Source: Ariolimax columbianus
Taxonomy: Eukaryota > Mollusca > Gastropoda > Stylommatophora > Arionidae
NCBI GenBank assembly: GCA_036924085.1
Contig: JAVGWX010000014.1
Location: 39,117,556-39,181,555 of the forward strand
Length of the DNA stretch: 64,000 bases
Direction: 5' to 3'
In this document: piece by piece, positions 44,757-56,199 of the stretch
Numbering within the stretch: the stretch's first letter is position 1
Layout: each line of letters opens with the position of its first letter
The notes under the pieces: generated by a model
Databases searched by the model: none
Seen by the model: the letters and a program-made list of their open reading frames with translations, nothing else
What the model was told of the DNA's origin: nothing
Made by a program: the position numbers and the translations under genes

Positions 44757-45140
44757 GATTCCGAGGATGTTCCTCTGGTTGCACAGGTGGAAGGCCTCAA
44801 GACACTGTCGGTCCTGCTGTAGTAGTGTCCAGGACTCGGAGCTGTACAAGAGAATGGGGACAATGCAGGAGGAGTAAATACGAAGTCACTAAGCCCATCC
44901 TACGAGTGATGTCATGGCTGCTGTGTGCGTCAGAGGATTGCCTGCTGCCAAGTTAGACAAAGTCCTCGATCGCTGCAACTGGTTGTTGTTCATGGTGATG
45001 CTCAGCGAAGAGTGACCCTTGCTGAGGTTTTGGATTTTCGTCTTTGTCCATGAAATGTGCAAGCCTAGGTAGGTAGCCGATCGTTCCAGTGTCAGTAGGG
45101 AGCGCACAAAAAGTGTAAACCTACTCATTGTGGGCATTTG
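44757..45140 (-). mobile_element. LINE RT C-terminal relic (host of the 44.3-kb insertion)
   Basis: Minus-strand frames include 'YLGLHISWTKTKIQNLSKG' and the 'SWTLLQQDRQCLEAFHLCNQ' segment, signature of the RT thumb and post-RT of a mollusc-type LINE. The LINE-A at 44,289 inserted into this relic; the sequence before 44,275 probably continues it. Confidence 0.6.
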
Positions 45141-45354
45141 AAACAACACTACCATAACACATCTGGTTTATACCTTTACTTTTTTAAAGTGCCATCAAGA
45201 TGTTAGGACACGAAAAAAAATGTGTTACACTTAATTCGATATATTTGTTTAAGAAAAAAGTTTAATTATAATATTTAAAAAATTTATTAATATTTAACAA
45301 ATGTAAAATTATAATATTATAACGGACATACTAATAATGTTTGTTAAGAGCAGC

Positions 45355-45590
45355 ATAGATGCCGCCTAACAGGATGTCGGTCTACTTTGCTCTAGTGTTT
45401 GTCTATTAAGATGGACTCGCACATTGGTTAACCACCCTCTGCAGCACTTGCCCCAGTACCATGGAGTAATAACCTGTTCAAGCCTAGCCCTCTAAGCAGG
45501 AAATCCTCCTACCAGCTACATCCAGCTCACACCAGAACTGGGACCTGCACAGGGGCATCTGCTCCTGTAGAAGTACGGGTTGATTAAGAC
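45355..45590 (-). repeat. family F repeat, reverse copy
   Basis: Reverse complement of 8,695-8,925 over most of its length. Confidence 0.55.
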
Positions 45591-45834
45591 ACTAATAAGA
45601 TTCCATGAATGGATTCCGGAGCCCCTTACTGGGGAGGAAAGAACAAGTCCACTGCACCACTATGCAAGTCACAAAAGGTGACATAAAGATCGATGTGCAT
45701 GGGGCCAGCATCATAGTCATGTAAAATAGATGGCTACAGAAACCGCCACTGAAAAAGCATGTAAAATGCTTTTGGTCAGGATTCCTAAAGGAGATCAACT
45801 TTGGTAGTGGTTGTAAGATGAAAGTGGTGGTTGT

Positions 45835-46400
45835 TGTTGTTTCGAATGCTTACAATGAGTAGGTTTTCTCTTTTGTGTGCCTTGAAAAGGACGTTAAGTG
45901 GTGGGTTGAAGTAGATTTCCTCATATCCCGTGCATACTGTGCTTGGCTTCATCTGTGTGTCGCTCACTACTACAGGGATCACATCAATCCCTTATCTCAT
46001 TAGCCAGGTCGCCATGAACACAGCCCGTTTCCAGGGAGGGCTAATAGGAAGCCGAGGTGAGGGTCTTGGCCAGTATGTTTTGCCTGACCCCGACTAACAT
46101 GTCTGATCAGTATATTTTGCCTGGCCCCGACTAACATGTCTGATCAGTATGTTTTGCTGACCCCGACTAATATGTCTGATCAGTATGTTTTGCCTGACCC
46201 CGACTAACATGTCTGATCAGTATGTTTTGCCTGACCCCGACTAACATGTCTGATCAGTATGTTTTGCCTGACCCCGACTAATATGTCTGATCAGTATGTT
46301 TTGCCTGACCCCGACTAACATGTCTGATCAGTATGTTTTGCCTGACCCCGACTAACATGTCTGATCAGTATATTTTGTTTGACTAGACATTTGATCCCCC
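45835..46400 (+). repeat. family C repeat with 37-bp tail array
   Basis: Complete family C body, then eight near-identical 37-bp units (46,081-46,378) of 'cctgaccccgactaacatgt' plus 'ctgatcagtatgttttg'. In single-copy members this segment occurs once, at the 3' end. Confidence 0.85.
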
Positions 46401-46544
46401 CCACCCTCCCCTCCCATTTGGTTATTTTTTTTAAACAAAGTGTCATTATGGATATGACAGAAGAAAAAGATATGAGGTGGGCTCAAATGAAACCATCCTC
46501 AAGCGTATTTCTGAGTTTAACAAACGGTATTTAGATAACACTGT

Positions 46545-47005
46545 CAGTGGCAACTGGAAAATTCTCATGAAATTTCAGAGCAGAGGCATTGAAAGCTGCA
46601 GTAGAAGCACTGCTGACAGGCGAAAGCAATGAAAGCCAGATAGTCTTTTTTTACAGATGCCCTGTCCGTGGTTACAGCACTAAAAGCCAGAAAAATACAG
46701 AACTTAATGATTTAAGAGCAGTAATCTGTCAACTATGTCAGCAGTCCACCCCCAAAAGAGTCGTGATGCAGTGGGTTCCATCCCACTGTAACATTTAAAG
46801 CAACGTGGAGGTAGACATACTGGTAAGAGAAGGTAGAAGGTTACCACAAACAGATTCTAGTGTGACCTGCGAAGAGTTCAAAAGGTTTATTAGGGCCAGA
46901 TACATGGACAAATGGGAAACAGAGCATACTGGCTACACAAAAAATGATGCTTATTACCAGTTGAACAGAAGAGAGCAGGTGATGGTCTTTTCTCCCGATG
47001 AAATA
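46545..47005 (+). mobile_element. LINE-A RNase H fragment
   Basis: 'LLTGESNESQIVFF', 'KSQKNTELNDLRAVICQLCQ' and 'VMQWVPSHCNI' give RNase H; a stop follows at 46,797, then 'GYTKNDAYYQLNRREQV'. It breaks off at about 46,988 without a (GAA)n tail. It carries one copy of the 40-bp unit that is expanded at 3.9-4.9 kb. Confidence 0.85.
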
Positions 47006-47235
47006 TCTTAATTAGTATGGATACTGAAAGCAAACCTGGTTCGGACTATAGAGTACAGTTGACAAAAGCAAAAGTAGTAATGTCATTGAATAACACAACA
47101 ATTTTAACAATTGTCAGGAAAAACATTATATGTTAATTTCTTCACCATTCACCTTAATGAAAATGTATTACATTATGCAAATATATATTTTCATTATAAA
47201 TACTTCACGTAATTGAGAATTCAATTTTATGTTTT

Positions 47236-47390
47236 CTTCTTCTTCTGCGTTCGTTTTCAATCTCCGGCTACTAAGCCCTGAATAGGGCTTTGTAAGTAGC
47301 AGGATGTAGTCCTGAGAACGGAATGCGTTGTGTCGTTAGTTTACAGTTTGACTGCAATATTTGCACCTTTCGGTCCGACACATCTTAAAG
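47236..47390 (-). repeat. family D repeat, 3' part
   Basis: 'cgttcgttttcaatctccgg' through the hairpin to 'gcacctttcggtccgacaca'; reverse strand, 5' truncated. Confidence 0.65.
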
Positions 47391-47759
47391 TTATAATCAT
47401 AATGTTAGTTCCATTAGTTTAAATTAATGAATTTTTAGTGTGAAACATTTTTTAAAAATGTAGTTACTGTTGTTGACTTTGATATTCTGACACATATCTA
47501 GCAATTTAGGTTGGATGGTAAAGGACTGACAAAGAAAAAGATGAATATTACACTAAAGAGTTGGCCGATACTAAGTGCTGCTATGGAGGGGGAAGAGTTA
47601 GAGACTTCATCATGTGAGGTTTTTGGTTTTAGTATGTGGAATGACCAGTTCCTTTATTCACTGTCTTGTCTTCATAAACTCAGAGCAAAGTGAGGTCCTC
47701 AATTTTACAGCTAAGTAAACTGGTGTAAACACAGGGAAAACAAGACGTATTCTGGAGTC

Positions 47760-47957
47760 GGATGGATACAAACATTCAACACAGACAAACAGATGGGTAC
47801 ATGGAACTGAAGACAAACTATCACAAACACCAAACACGTCAAATGAAATTAAAACAGACACAAACACTGAACAGACAAACCTCAGATTTGCACTCAAACC
47901 TAAAGACAGACACATACTCAACAAAGACAGACAGACACTCAACACAGACAGACAAAC
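47760..47957 (-). repeat. CAGA-rich imperfect tandem repeat at an exon border
   Basis: Irregular 'acacagacaaac' units start right at the 5' splice site of exon 4. The exon end plus donor ('gagtg..aatctgag' / 'gtttgtctgt' on the minus strand) occurs twice, at 47,958 and 47,881. Confidence 0.75.
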
Positions 47958-48187
47958 CTCAGATTCACACTCTGAACTGAAGGTGCCATCCTTGTCATTA
48001 TTTCTGGTCCGTGAAGCCTTTTTCATCAGACACTGCAGCGTGTTTCCACCCAACTTAAGACCATTGCAGTGCTTTTCAATTTCAACCTCACAAGCGCTGA
48101 CCAGTTCAGGACTGATCTTGTAGTCTTGCATAAGTTCAGTACGCAACTCAAACATTTCTTGTAGGCATTCAGGCTTGACTTTTTTCG
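47958..48187 (-). CDS. GLG1: GLG1 exon 4 of those in window
   Basis: 230 nt, phase 1-0; acceptor TTTATTAG, donor GTTTGT after GAG. Encodes 'ECLQEMFELRTELMQDYKIS', 'VSACEVEIEKHCNGLKLGG' and 'TLQCLMKKA', closely matching vertebrate 'SPEIILSCRGEIEHHCSGLH' and 'TLHCLMKVV'. The frame stays open into the intron by chance because of the CAGA repeat; exon 5 phase shows the GAG|GTTTGT donor is used. Confidence 0.94.
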
Positions 48188-48369
48188 CTAATAAATAACA
48201 ATTTTCAAATATATACATTAATGGCAAATTTTTTTAATATTAATTTCTCAGTGTAGTACCTAAGCTTTTTACTGGAAAGGAAAGAACAGGACATTGCCTC
48301 CCTGTTTTGTCAAGAGTTGATGTTTCTGCTATCAGGGCAAACCCATAGAAGAAAAAGTGTCTCTATGAA

Positions 48370-48715
48370 TGATGTTGTTGGATGCCTACAATGAGTAACT
48401 TTACTCCTTTATGCACCATGAAAAGGGCATTCGGTAGTGAGTTTCCTCACATCCCGAGCACGCTGATGAAGGCGGGCTAGGGTACTCTAGGCCGTTGTGC
48501 TATACTTGGCTTCATCTGCATGCCGCTCACTATCACGGGGATCACATAGATCCCCACATTGTTAGCCAGACTTTCATGACACAGGTCTGTATCCAGAGAG
48601 AACTACATGGAAGTGAGGTGGTGTCTTGGTCAGTATGTTTTACATGATCCTGACTAACATTGTCTGATCAGTATGATTTGTCTGACCAGACGTTAGTCTT
48701 CTCTCCCCAGAGCGT
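48370..48715 (+). repeat. family C repeat
   Basis: Landmarks from 'gcctacaatgagtaacttta' to 'tgaccagacgttagtcttct'; moderately diverged. Confidence 0.7.
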
Positions 48716-49124
48716 GAAAACTGGTGGTTCTAGTAGCCCAATGGTTGCATATAATCCAGCTCTTTCCACTCCCCTCCCTAGCTCAATTATTGATTAAAAA
48801 ATGATGTGTTCTCAGGGATGTAGCACAAAACAGTTAGCGGCACAGCTAATACTCCAAACTTTGTGTTCAGATCCATGAGATGGTTTTGCCCCCATGGAAA
48901 GGAATTCCATTACAAAAATATGTGCTGAAGTTGGATGTACTGAGCTGTTAGGTGCAAATACACAATACCATGCATGTACCAAATCATAAATAATTGAACA
49001 AACCTAAAATCAGGAGTCAAATCTGGTACCTTTGCCATTAAAAGCAAGTACTCTACCATTATGCTAATCAAGGCACTCAAACAAATACAAACAACATTAA
49101 TAAGTTAATGAAATATAAATGACC

Positions 49125-49320
49125 AATGACATCACTTCCTCAAGTGGATCCCGGAGCCATGTATTGGGAAGTAAAGAATACAACCAATGCAACACCACGC
49201 TTATCACAAAAAAACGACCAAATAAAGAGTTGTGCATGCAGCTAGCAACCTCAATATGTAACACAAATTGCCACAGAAATCACCACTGCAAAAGCACGTG
49301 AGAGCAGTGGGCTACTAGAG
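49125..49320 (+). repeat. family G repeat
   Basis: 'gtggatcccggagcc', 'gagttgtgcatgcagctagc' and 'gccacagaaatcaccactgc' pair with 45,595-45,760 and 7,850-7,965. Confidence 0.4.
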
Positions 49321-49344
49321 CCATCAGTTTTCATGCTATATGTA

Positions 49345-49555
49345 ATTTTTTTTGGCGTTTGCCTTATTTCTCTAATCCCCAAGGTGGTGTGCGTTGCACT
49401 GTGGTTTTTATTTTGCACCTGTCGGCCCAGTGCATCCGACTTCAGCATGCATTTTATGTAAGTGTCTGCTGTAACAGCCGGTGTTGTGATGAGTATTGAA
49501 CCCAGCACCTTCGGATTGTGAGTCATGTCACTTAACCACTTGCCCACGCCGTCCC
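49345..49555 (-). mobile_element. SINE-A with internal deletion
   Basis: Reverse copy from the T-rich end 'ttttttttggcgtttgcctt' to 'gcccacgccgtcccag'. About 45 bp between the body and box B region are missing relative to the 28.7-kb copy. Confidence 0.85.
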
Positions 49556-50269
49556 AGATGAACCTCACTAAGTTGTCTGAATTTCTGCACCACTGTTGTC
49601 TTTTGTTAGCCAAAAAATGGATCACAGCACAAACCTCGCAGCTTGAAGGATTATTTACTTTTGCACGCATCATTTTACATCCTTCACACACATCATGAAA
49701 CAAGAATCCGACATTGCAAACATAGCAGACAATTAGCTGATGAACTACATTAAGATACTGTACATGATTGTCTTCCAACAGCCAGCCATAATGTCAAAAT
49801 GGAGCTTACTTAAAAAATGTGTCTTAAACATGTATCTGTTTGTCCATCTTGCAAAAACTCTTGAATTGTGAGCTCTAGTGGTGTGAAATTTGCATAGCTC
49901 ATTCTGTCTGGAATTTCTGGACAAACGCAACTATTTTCATCTTGGTGCATTATTGCCTTCCAGAGTTAATTGACAAGAAAATACATGTATTTTCTTATTT
50001 ATTTAATTTTCTGCTTCCTGTTGTGACTTCAGAACAGGCAATCTGCTTTACAACATCCCAGTGGCCAGCAAGGGGTGGGGATAATGCACTTGAGTAAAAG
50101 TGCTCTAACATTATGTTTCCTCATTGTGCATTCTGGGGATAGTCCACTGTTATGCTAAATGCCTTAAATATTGTTTATGCCAGTGGTGAACAAGGTTTTG
50201 AGGAGAATGTCTGTTGATATTTCAAACCCCACAGAAAATGGGAGGTTACTTTCTTCTTCATCGAACAAC

Positions 50270-50760
50270 TGATGCTATGCTTTTAGTCCAGTGAGGTTCA
50301 CAAAAGATACTGTGCGTTTCAGGTCTTCGCCAATCCCCCACAGCTTTTCAAGCATGGTCGCTTCCCCCAGGCCAGACTGTCTCTCTTTGGTCTGCACAGG
50401 TAGGGCATTCTTGTAGAATATGTTTTGGTGTTTGCTTGGGTGCTCTACAATCGCATGTGGCAGTGTCTGTGAGACCCATTCTGTGGAGGTGTGCCTTGAG
50501 TCTACAAAGTCCCGTTCTGAGTCTGAAGATCTTTGTTTGCCCATATCTGCCAAGTTTGTTTATTCTGTTATTTTCTGGCTTGTATTCTTTGTGCTGGTCT
50601 CTCCATTCTGTCCTCATAGATCGTTTGATGAGTGTTTTTGCTTCTTTTTATAGCTCTGCGTGCCTCCACTTGCGGCTTTTGCGAGCTCATCTGCTTTCTC
50701 GTTTCAGGAATACTACAGTGGAACGGAATCCACTGTAGGACTAAGTCTGTTTTTTGAGAC
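50270..50760 (-). mobile_element. RNase H-bearing LINE, 3' end (distinct family)
   Basis: Minus-strand pieces: 'LQWIPFHCSIPETRKQ' from RNase H, then 'KIFRLRTGLCRLKAHLHRMG' and 'CDCRAPKQTPKHILQECP', analogous to but clearly different from the LINE-A tail. Frameshifts separate the pieces. Confidence 0.7.
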
Positions 50761-50974
50761 AGCAATCCTATGTTGTGGAAGGTTACCAAATCTATTTGTT
50801 TCTTAATTTTCCTACAACCATTTTTAAGACTTTTCAGTGAATTTGAAATAATATATGCCCAAAATGAATCAGAATCTAAATCCCTTGCGAAGCATTTTAG
50901 TAAAATGTCAAAATGCAATTTTACGTGAGAAAAGTTACATACATGTACTGACATAACCACCCAAAATTTGGGTT

Positions 50975-51180
50975 TTATTAACCCTTCAAAACCTTGTCAC
51001 CCGATCTATAAAACCCCATTCCCCTAGAAATATGTTCCCTTTCTGATGACCCTATATTTATACACAAACTTCATGCCCTCCCAATATAACAATTATAACA
51101 AGGTGCACATGTGACACCAAAATTGGTGGCTCTGGAATGAATTATTTATACACATACATACCAAAATTTTGGGATCCCTT
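50975..51180 (+). repeat. possible TTAA element end
   Basis: 'ttaacccttcaaaac' followed by 'cccgatctataaaaccccat' resembles 62,994-63,040 ('ttaaccttttgaacc', 'ccataaaatcccattctcct'). Both may be termini of one TTAA-type family, but no matching opposite end was found. Confidence 0.3.
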
Positions 51181-51186
51181 GTTTCT

Positions 51187-51510
51187 TCTTCTTTGGGCGT
51201 TCATCCTGAAAAGGACGTTGTGTTGTGGTTTACAGCGAGGCTGCAATATCTGCATCTATATGTAGATCCAATTTCAGCTGCCTTTTTTTGGGTATAAGGT
51301 TTTTTTTCCCACTGTGACCCCTATTCTCTTAGCCAGACTACACTTTTGCTGCTTGTTTTTGGGGCCACCACTTGGAGGTGGAATAGGGGCTTGTCAGCTC
51401 TGGTTTGCTGACCCTGATGCAAGCAGCCGTCAGCTATAAGACGCTGGCTGCCCCCAGCTCATTCATTGTGCCGCATCTTTGGCCGTAGATCCCAGGTTTG
51501 AAGACGGTAC
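51187..51510 (-). repeat. family D repeat, diverged
   Basis: Reverse copy: 'gcgttcatcctgaaaaggac', 'tttacagcgaggctgcaata', 'ccaatttcagctgcc', 'tgatgcaagcagccgtcagc', 'tgccgcatctttggc'. Same subfamily as the 8.1-kb copy. Confidence 0.6.
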
Positions 51511-51729
51511 AAACAAAAGCGACTAAGTAAAACAAATATCGTATAAAGTAAATCCTGAAAAAGTCCAATAATGTGAGTCAAGCAATTTTGTGCGCTATCA
51601 GAAAATGAGGATAACATACAAAATCATTATTTGTTTTTATATATAAAAATTTATCACAATAAAAATCCAAAATGTGAGAGAATCTTTTGGTGCACTGGGG
51701 AACTTTTAGAAATTGGAAGAAATTAAGCC

Positions 51730-52375
51730 CAACATAAATATCTTACAACTCCAATGTAAAGTACATCCTTTTGTACAGCTCTGACACATGAAGAACAATA
51801 AACAAAAACAACAATGAGAAAGCTACAGAACGTCATAAATGTGTGCCTGTACAGAATAGCCGCGTAGCGCAGTGGGTAGCGCAGTGGTTTCGTATCTGAG
51901 TGGTCCTGGGTTCATTCCCCAGTTGAGGTGGTAATGTTTTTTCAGACAGCAATGGCTCCTGGGTTGACCCAGCCTTAAATGGGTACCGGTTCAGACCGGG
52001 AAGTAAAACCGCCCTCATATAGCCGAGCCTTTGAAATGTGAGATCGCTAACACCTCTACGGCAGTAATGCCATGGGTTACTTTACTTTACTTTACAGAAT
52101 AGAGAGACTGAATAAGTATGATGAGATCATTAATGTCAAACTGATGGAAAAAACCAGACATTTCAGTGGAACATGATGCAAGAAGAAGATGCAGGCAGAT
52201 ATCATTACAAGACAGTCTCTGTTCTGGAATCCCCAAGGCAATAGAAGTGGAGGCAGACCAAAACACAAAAGAAGAAAAACATAAAGAAAACAGGGAAGAT
52301 GTGGACAGAGATGGAATAGATGTCCCAAAACAGAAGAAACCTGTGCTCTATAGTCAGGTAAAATGTTTTGATGAT
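51730..52375 (+). mobile_element. RTE-like C-terminal relic, split by a SINE
   Basis: Collinear with 30,690-31,118: 'aactccaatgtaaagtacat', 'gaacaataaacaaaaacaac', 'gaatagagagactgaa', 'caagacagtctctgttctgg', 'aaaacagggaagatgtggac'. It shows what the 31.1-kb host looked like before the LINE arrived. SINE-B interrupts it at 51,860-52,093. Confidence 0.65.
51860..52093 (+). mobile_element. SINE-B (tRNA-headed), full length
   Basis: Nine-bp duplication 'acagaatag' (51,851-51,859; 52,094-52,102). Head 'cgcgtagcgcagtgggtagc' (box A-like) and 'gggttcattcccc' (box B-like), body 'gacccagccttaaatgggta', tail (CTTTA)n. Confidence 0.93.
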
Positions 52376-52534
52376 TGATGCTTTTAGTTTGCTCAGTTTT
52401 CGTCTGCTTTGTTCTCAATTGTCCAGAACTTGATTAAAAAAGAAATTTAACAAATGTCAAAATGACTTTTTCCAATTGCTGGGGTAGTCAAGGGTTTTTT
52501 TTAGGCTGAGAACTACAGGCAGCTTCGCTACATC

Positions 52535-52690
52535 GTGTGCTGGTTATGTTTGTTTATTTCACCTCCAACAGAAAAACAACGTTTGCCATTCCGGGATTCG
52601 AACTACTGCCCTCCTTGTCCGCAGGCAGGCCGCGAAACCATTCGGCCATGCACTCCTCTTCAGCCAGACGCTCTTCTCTAGAACTTGTTA
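52535..52690 (-). mobile_element. SINE-D head (tRNA-like)
   Basis: Minus strand 'ggagtgcatggccgaatggt', then 'agtagttcgaatcccggaat', a tRNA-type box A/box B pair at normal spacing. The rest of the element is not defined; only one copy noticed. Confidence 0.6.
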
Positions 52691-53614
52691 AAAAGCCATT
52701 TATTATGAAACGTCTATTAAAACCTTTACCCCATGCACGTCGCCACTGTGCGACTGACATCATGAAATCGCTGAGAGCGGGTCGCCGGTATGCGACTTAT
52801 GTTACCCTTTCATAGCCGCGGCCATCCTAATCAAAAATAAAAACGAACAGCTACATAGAAATAGTCTGAACAATACTGCTCTTTTGATTGCAGAGAGTTC
52901 CGACCTCTGACATATACGGTTAGATACCAACAATGGTGATTTTGGAATTAGTTTTAGGCGTTTGGAAATGATTTCTTATGTTTTTCACTTGGATTTGAAG
53001 ATTCATCCATTTTTGAGAATGGGGGAGTCAAATTTCTGCAACAGATTTTTCTGAGGTAGATATATTTAGATTGTTTATTTAGATACAATAATTACGTTTA
53101 TAGTCAAAAGTGACAATTACGGTCAATATGGTAAACATTGATAATCTGTTGTCGGGGTTTTTCTTTTTTTTTTTAACCAAGGGATGTTGAAAGTGGGAGA
53201 GTCTAAGTGTGTGTGCTGTTTTAATTTTATTCATCTCAGAAACTAACACACACACAACAAAAACAACAGCACTAACATATTTTTTATTCATTTCTTTCTC
53301 TATGCACAAACAAATCATTTCAATAGACCATCAGATAAACATGTTACAGGCTCTCAAAGCAAACATAGTTAAACGACATGACGTCCTGAAAAAGAATTGC
53401 GGAGGCAGGGAAAATTCCGTAATTTTATAATTCAGAGTGGTACAGGTATGTCTGTTACTATTCTCATGCAACACTGCCTTTTAAATCTTGTGTCGTTTAG
53501 AAATTATTGGTATCGAATTTTACAGCAGCCACATATCTATTCTGAAAATAACCATTAATAGGCAACTGAATATATTATTGAATGAAGTATAACAACCTGT
53601 GCCAAATACAGCAT

Positions 53615-54850
53615 TCAAATTAATGAGACAAAGACAGAAACTATGAGGATCAACAGAACACCTAGGCCATTCAATATAATTGATATGGGATCCATGATTG
53701 CAAAATTTGCTGACACAAAACTATGCAGTAGTGTCTCATCTAAAGTAGAAATGGATATATTGAGGTCAAATTTAGATACAATTTGAGAATGGCCTGTAAG
53801 CTGGCAAATGGAGTTTAATGTAGATAAATATACAGTCATCCACATGGGTAGATCCAATATGGAACATAATTACAGAATGGGAGAGAACAATATTAGAAAG
53901 ATAGATAAGGAAAGGGACCTAGGGGTTATAATAGATCTTACAGGTAAGGTGAGTGAGCAAGTTAAGGTAGTGGTGAAAAAGGCAAATGCAATGTTAAGTA
54001 AAAGTAAAGTAAAGTATCCCATAGCATTACTGCCGTAGGGGTGTGAGGTGTTAGCGATCTCACATTTCAAAGGCTCGGCTATATGAGGGCGGTAGCCATC
54101 TCCTCTCTCTCGCCGCTTTTACTTCCCGGACTGAACCGGTACCCATTTAAGGCTGGGTCGACCCGGGAGCCATTGCGGTCTGAAAAAATCATTACCGCCT
54201 CAACTGGGGAATGAACCCAGGACCACTCAGATGCGAAGCCAGCCCGCTAACCACTGCGCTACGCGGCTCCACAATGTTAGGTATGATAAAAATAAATATT
54301 AAACATAAGAGCAAAGGAAGTGATAGTCGAGCTGTATAAATCATTAGTTAGACCTAGATTGAAGTACTGTGTACAGGTGTGAAGTCCTTATCATAGAAAG
54401 GATATAAACATGCTGGAAAGAAAAGAGCGACAAAGCTGATAGTAGGATTCTAGAATTACAGTTATGAGAAAAGAGAAAAACTGGCCTTCAGTGTCTAGAA
54501 GAGAGAAAAATTCAAGGTGACAATACAGGTTTATAAGATGATCAGAGAAACAGATACATTTAGACTATAACATGGTTTTCAAAATATAAACACTCACAAG
54601 ACCAACAGGACATAGCTACAAATTAACACTAAAGAGAGGTCCAGATTAGATATTAGGAAATATTCTTTTTAGTCAGAGAGTGGTGAATGCTTGGAATGCA
54701 TTGCCACGGGAGATAGTGGAGGCAGGGATAGTAAATGCTTTTAAGAATAAATTGGATGTGCATAGCTTTTAGAGCAGGGTAATGTAAATGAAACTGGTTG
54801 TATACACTGCAGTCTTCTAAGCCAGTATAAAGACGTTAAGTTAAGTGTAA
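53615..54850 (+). mobile_element. CR1/L2-like LINE, C-terminal RT part, decayed
   Basis: Same family as 36,555-37,174: 'EWPVSWQMEFNVDKYTVIHM', 'KERDLGVIID', 'VVVKKANAML', later 'YSYE', 'RSRLDIRKYSF', and the 3' end 'ccagtataaagacgttaagt' with (TTAAG)n. Many stops. A SINE-B interrupts it at 53,997. Confidence 0.85.
53997..54271 (-). mobile_element. SINE-B inside the CR1/L2-like relic
   Basis: Eight-bp duplication 'caatgtta' (53,989-53,996; 54,272-54,279). Left edge carries the tail as 'agtaaaagtaaagtaaagta'; the head with 'gcgtagcgcagtggttagcg' is at the right edge, minus strand. Confidence 0.92.
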
Positions 54851-54999
54851 ATGATATTCTCTTCAACAGGCCCTGAGTTTAGGTCTTTGCACAGTATTTT
54901 TTTGGCTGATGGTAGACTCGACAGGGATATCAAGACTAGGTGCTAGAAAGCATCTCCTGTGACATCAGCTGTCACCTCTGCTTCCGCACCTGAGCATTA

Positions 55000-55440
55000 G
55001 TTTTGTAACAAAACAATAGCGAATAAACTATATCTATGCTCACTCTGTGCTACCAGTGCCAAATATGGTCCCTGACCAAGGGGCATGAGAACAGAATTTT
55101 CATGTGTGAAATGAAGTGTTTGAGAAAGGCCATAGATGTTTCCAGGAAAGACATACAAAACAACGACATTTCAAAGTATGGCCGGCAATATATCTTGTGC
55201 ATAGTACTTTCCCATTGAAAAAATACACTGGTTCAGTCAACTCATGACAATGAACACAACTATATCAACTTTGACTGATGACCTATAATGCTGACACATA
55301 TGGTTACACAGCAAGAGGGTGACCACAAGGCAGGTGGATAGATGAAAGAGTGATCGTGCATTAAACGACCCGACTCAACGGATGACAGGCAACTTAAGCT
55401 CCCCATAATGACCACTGGCATAAAGGAAAAATAACTAACT
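55000..55440 (+). mobile_element. RTE-like C-terminal relic
   Basis: 'CQIWSLTKGHENRIFMCEMK' and 'CLRKAIDVSRKD' match the RTE post-RT segment (CESWTLTKxxERRILSFEMRCLRKIL). The end 'gacaggcaacttaagctccc' is shared with 21.5 kb. Confidence 0.65.
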
Positions 55441-55456
55441 ATAAAGTTAAAATTTA

Positions 55457-55457
55457 C

Positions 55458-55511
<54 letters not shown>
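55457..55511. repeat. AT microsatellite
   Basis: Uninterrupted (AT)n. Confidence 0.95.
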
Positions 55512-55515
<4 letters not shown>

Positions 55516-55755
55516 TAAAACAATGAATTATGTATAAGTTATGTTTTGTTACAAAACTATCAAGCTTATTTATTTTAGAAATAGATGTAGTTATTTAAGG
55601 GAAACCAAAAATAAACTGTCAACATTATAAGAGACATTTATGCCGCTATTTGAGAGTGAACAATGAAGATATAAGAAATGCTAGGGAGAGAAAGAGGGAG
55701 AGGCTTGAATGAGAGAAAGGAAGTGGGCGGGGAGAGAGAGAGAAAAAAAACTTAC

Positions 55756-55951
55756 TGTCACTATGTGCCCCCTCAAGACACAGCAAAATTGAAGATCTGC
55801 TAAGATCTTCTTCTATGTCTTCAGCTCCAGGGTTTCTTTTCTTGATGCATTGATTCTGTACAATATCCTCCTTGCAAGCAACGTAAAATGATTTGTCAGC
55901 TTTCACATCATCAGCTATTAGCTGTTGTCTTTGTTCCAGCCGGGCCCGACA
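55756..55951 (-). CDS. GLG1: GLG1 exon 3 of those in window
   Basis: 196 nt, phase 0-1; acceptor TTGTTTTAAG, donor GTAAGT. Encodes 'CRARLEQRQQLIADDVKADK', 'SFYVACKEDIVQNQC' and 'LCLEGAH', matching vertebrate 'CREALTTRQKLIAQDYKVSY' and 'MCLESAV'. Confidence 0.95.
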
Positions 55952-56199
55952 CTTAAAACAAACAGAAATATTTTGTCAAAAGGCAAATGTCACTTGAAGA
56001 ATATTTTAATATACTAACTACTGAATTGAAAAACATTCATCAATATGTTTTCAGCTCCCTGTGGAACACATGTCTTCAACAATATTTTCCTATATTGTGT
56101 AACGGCCGAGCTAAGTAAAGAAATATGAATATTGTCTGTGTTAGGGAGCTGTATGGTAGAGAGTGAAACAGTACAGATGCAGATGACCTACGGGAAAGA

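Noticed and set aside
47658..47957. GLG1 exon 4 extending into the intron
   Set aside because: The frame is open by chance through CAGA repeats; phase with exon 5 and the vertebrate spacing require the donor at 47,958.
52535..52690. A true tRNA gene
   Set aside because: Box A and box B are present but the anticodon arm and acceptor ends do not pair cleanly by eye; a SINE head fits better. A tRNA scan would settle it.
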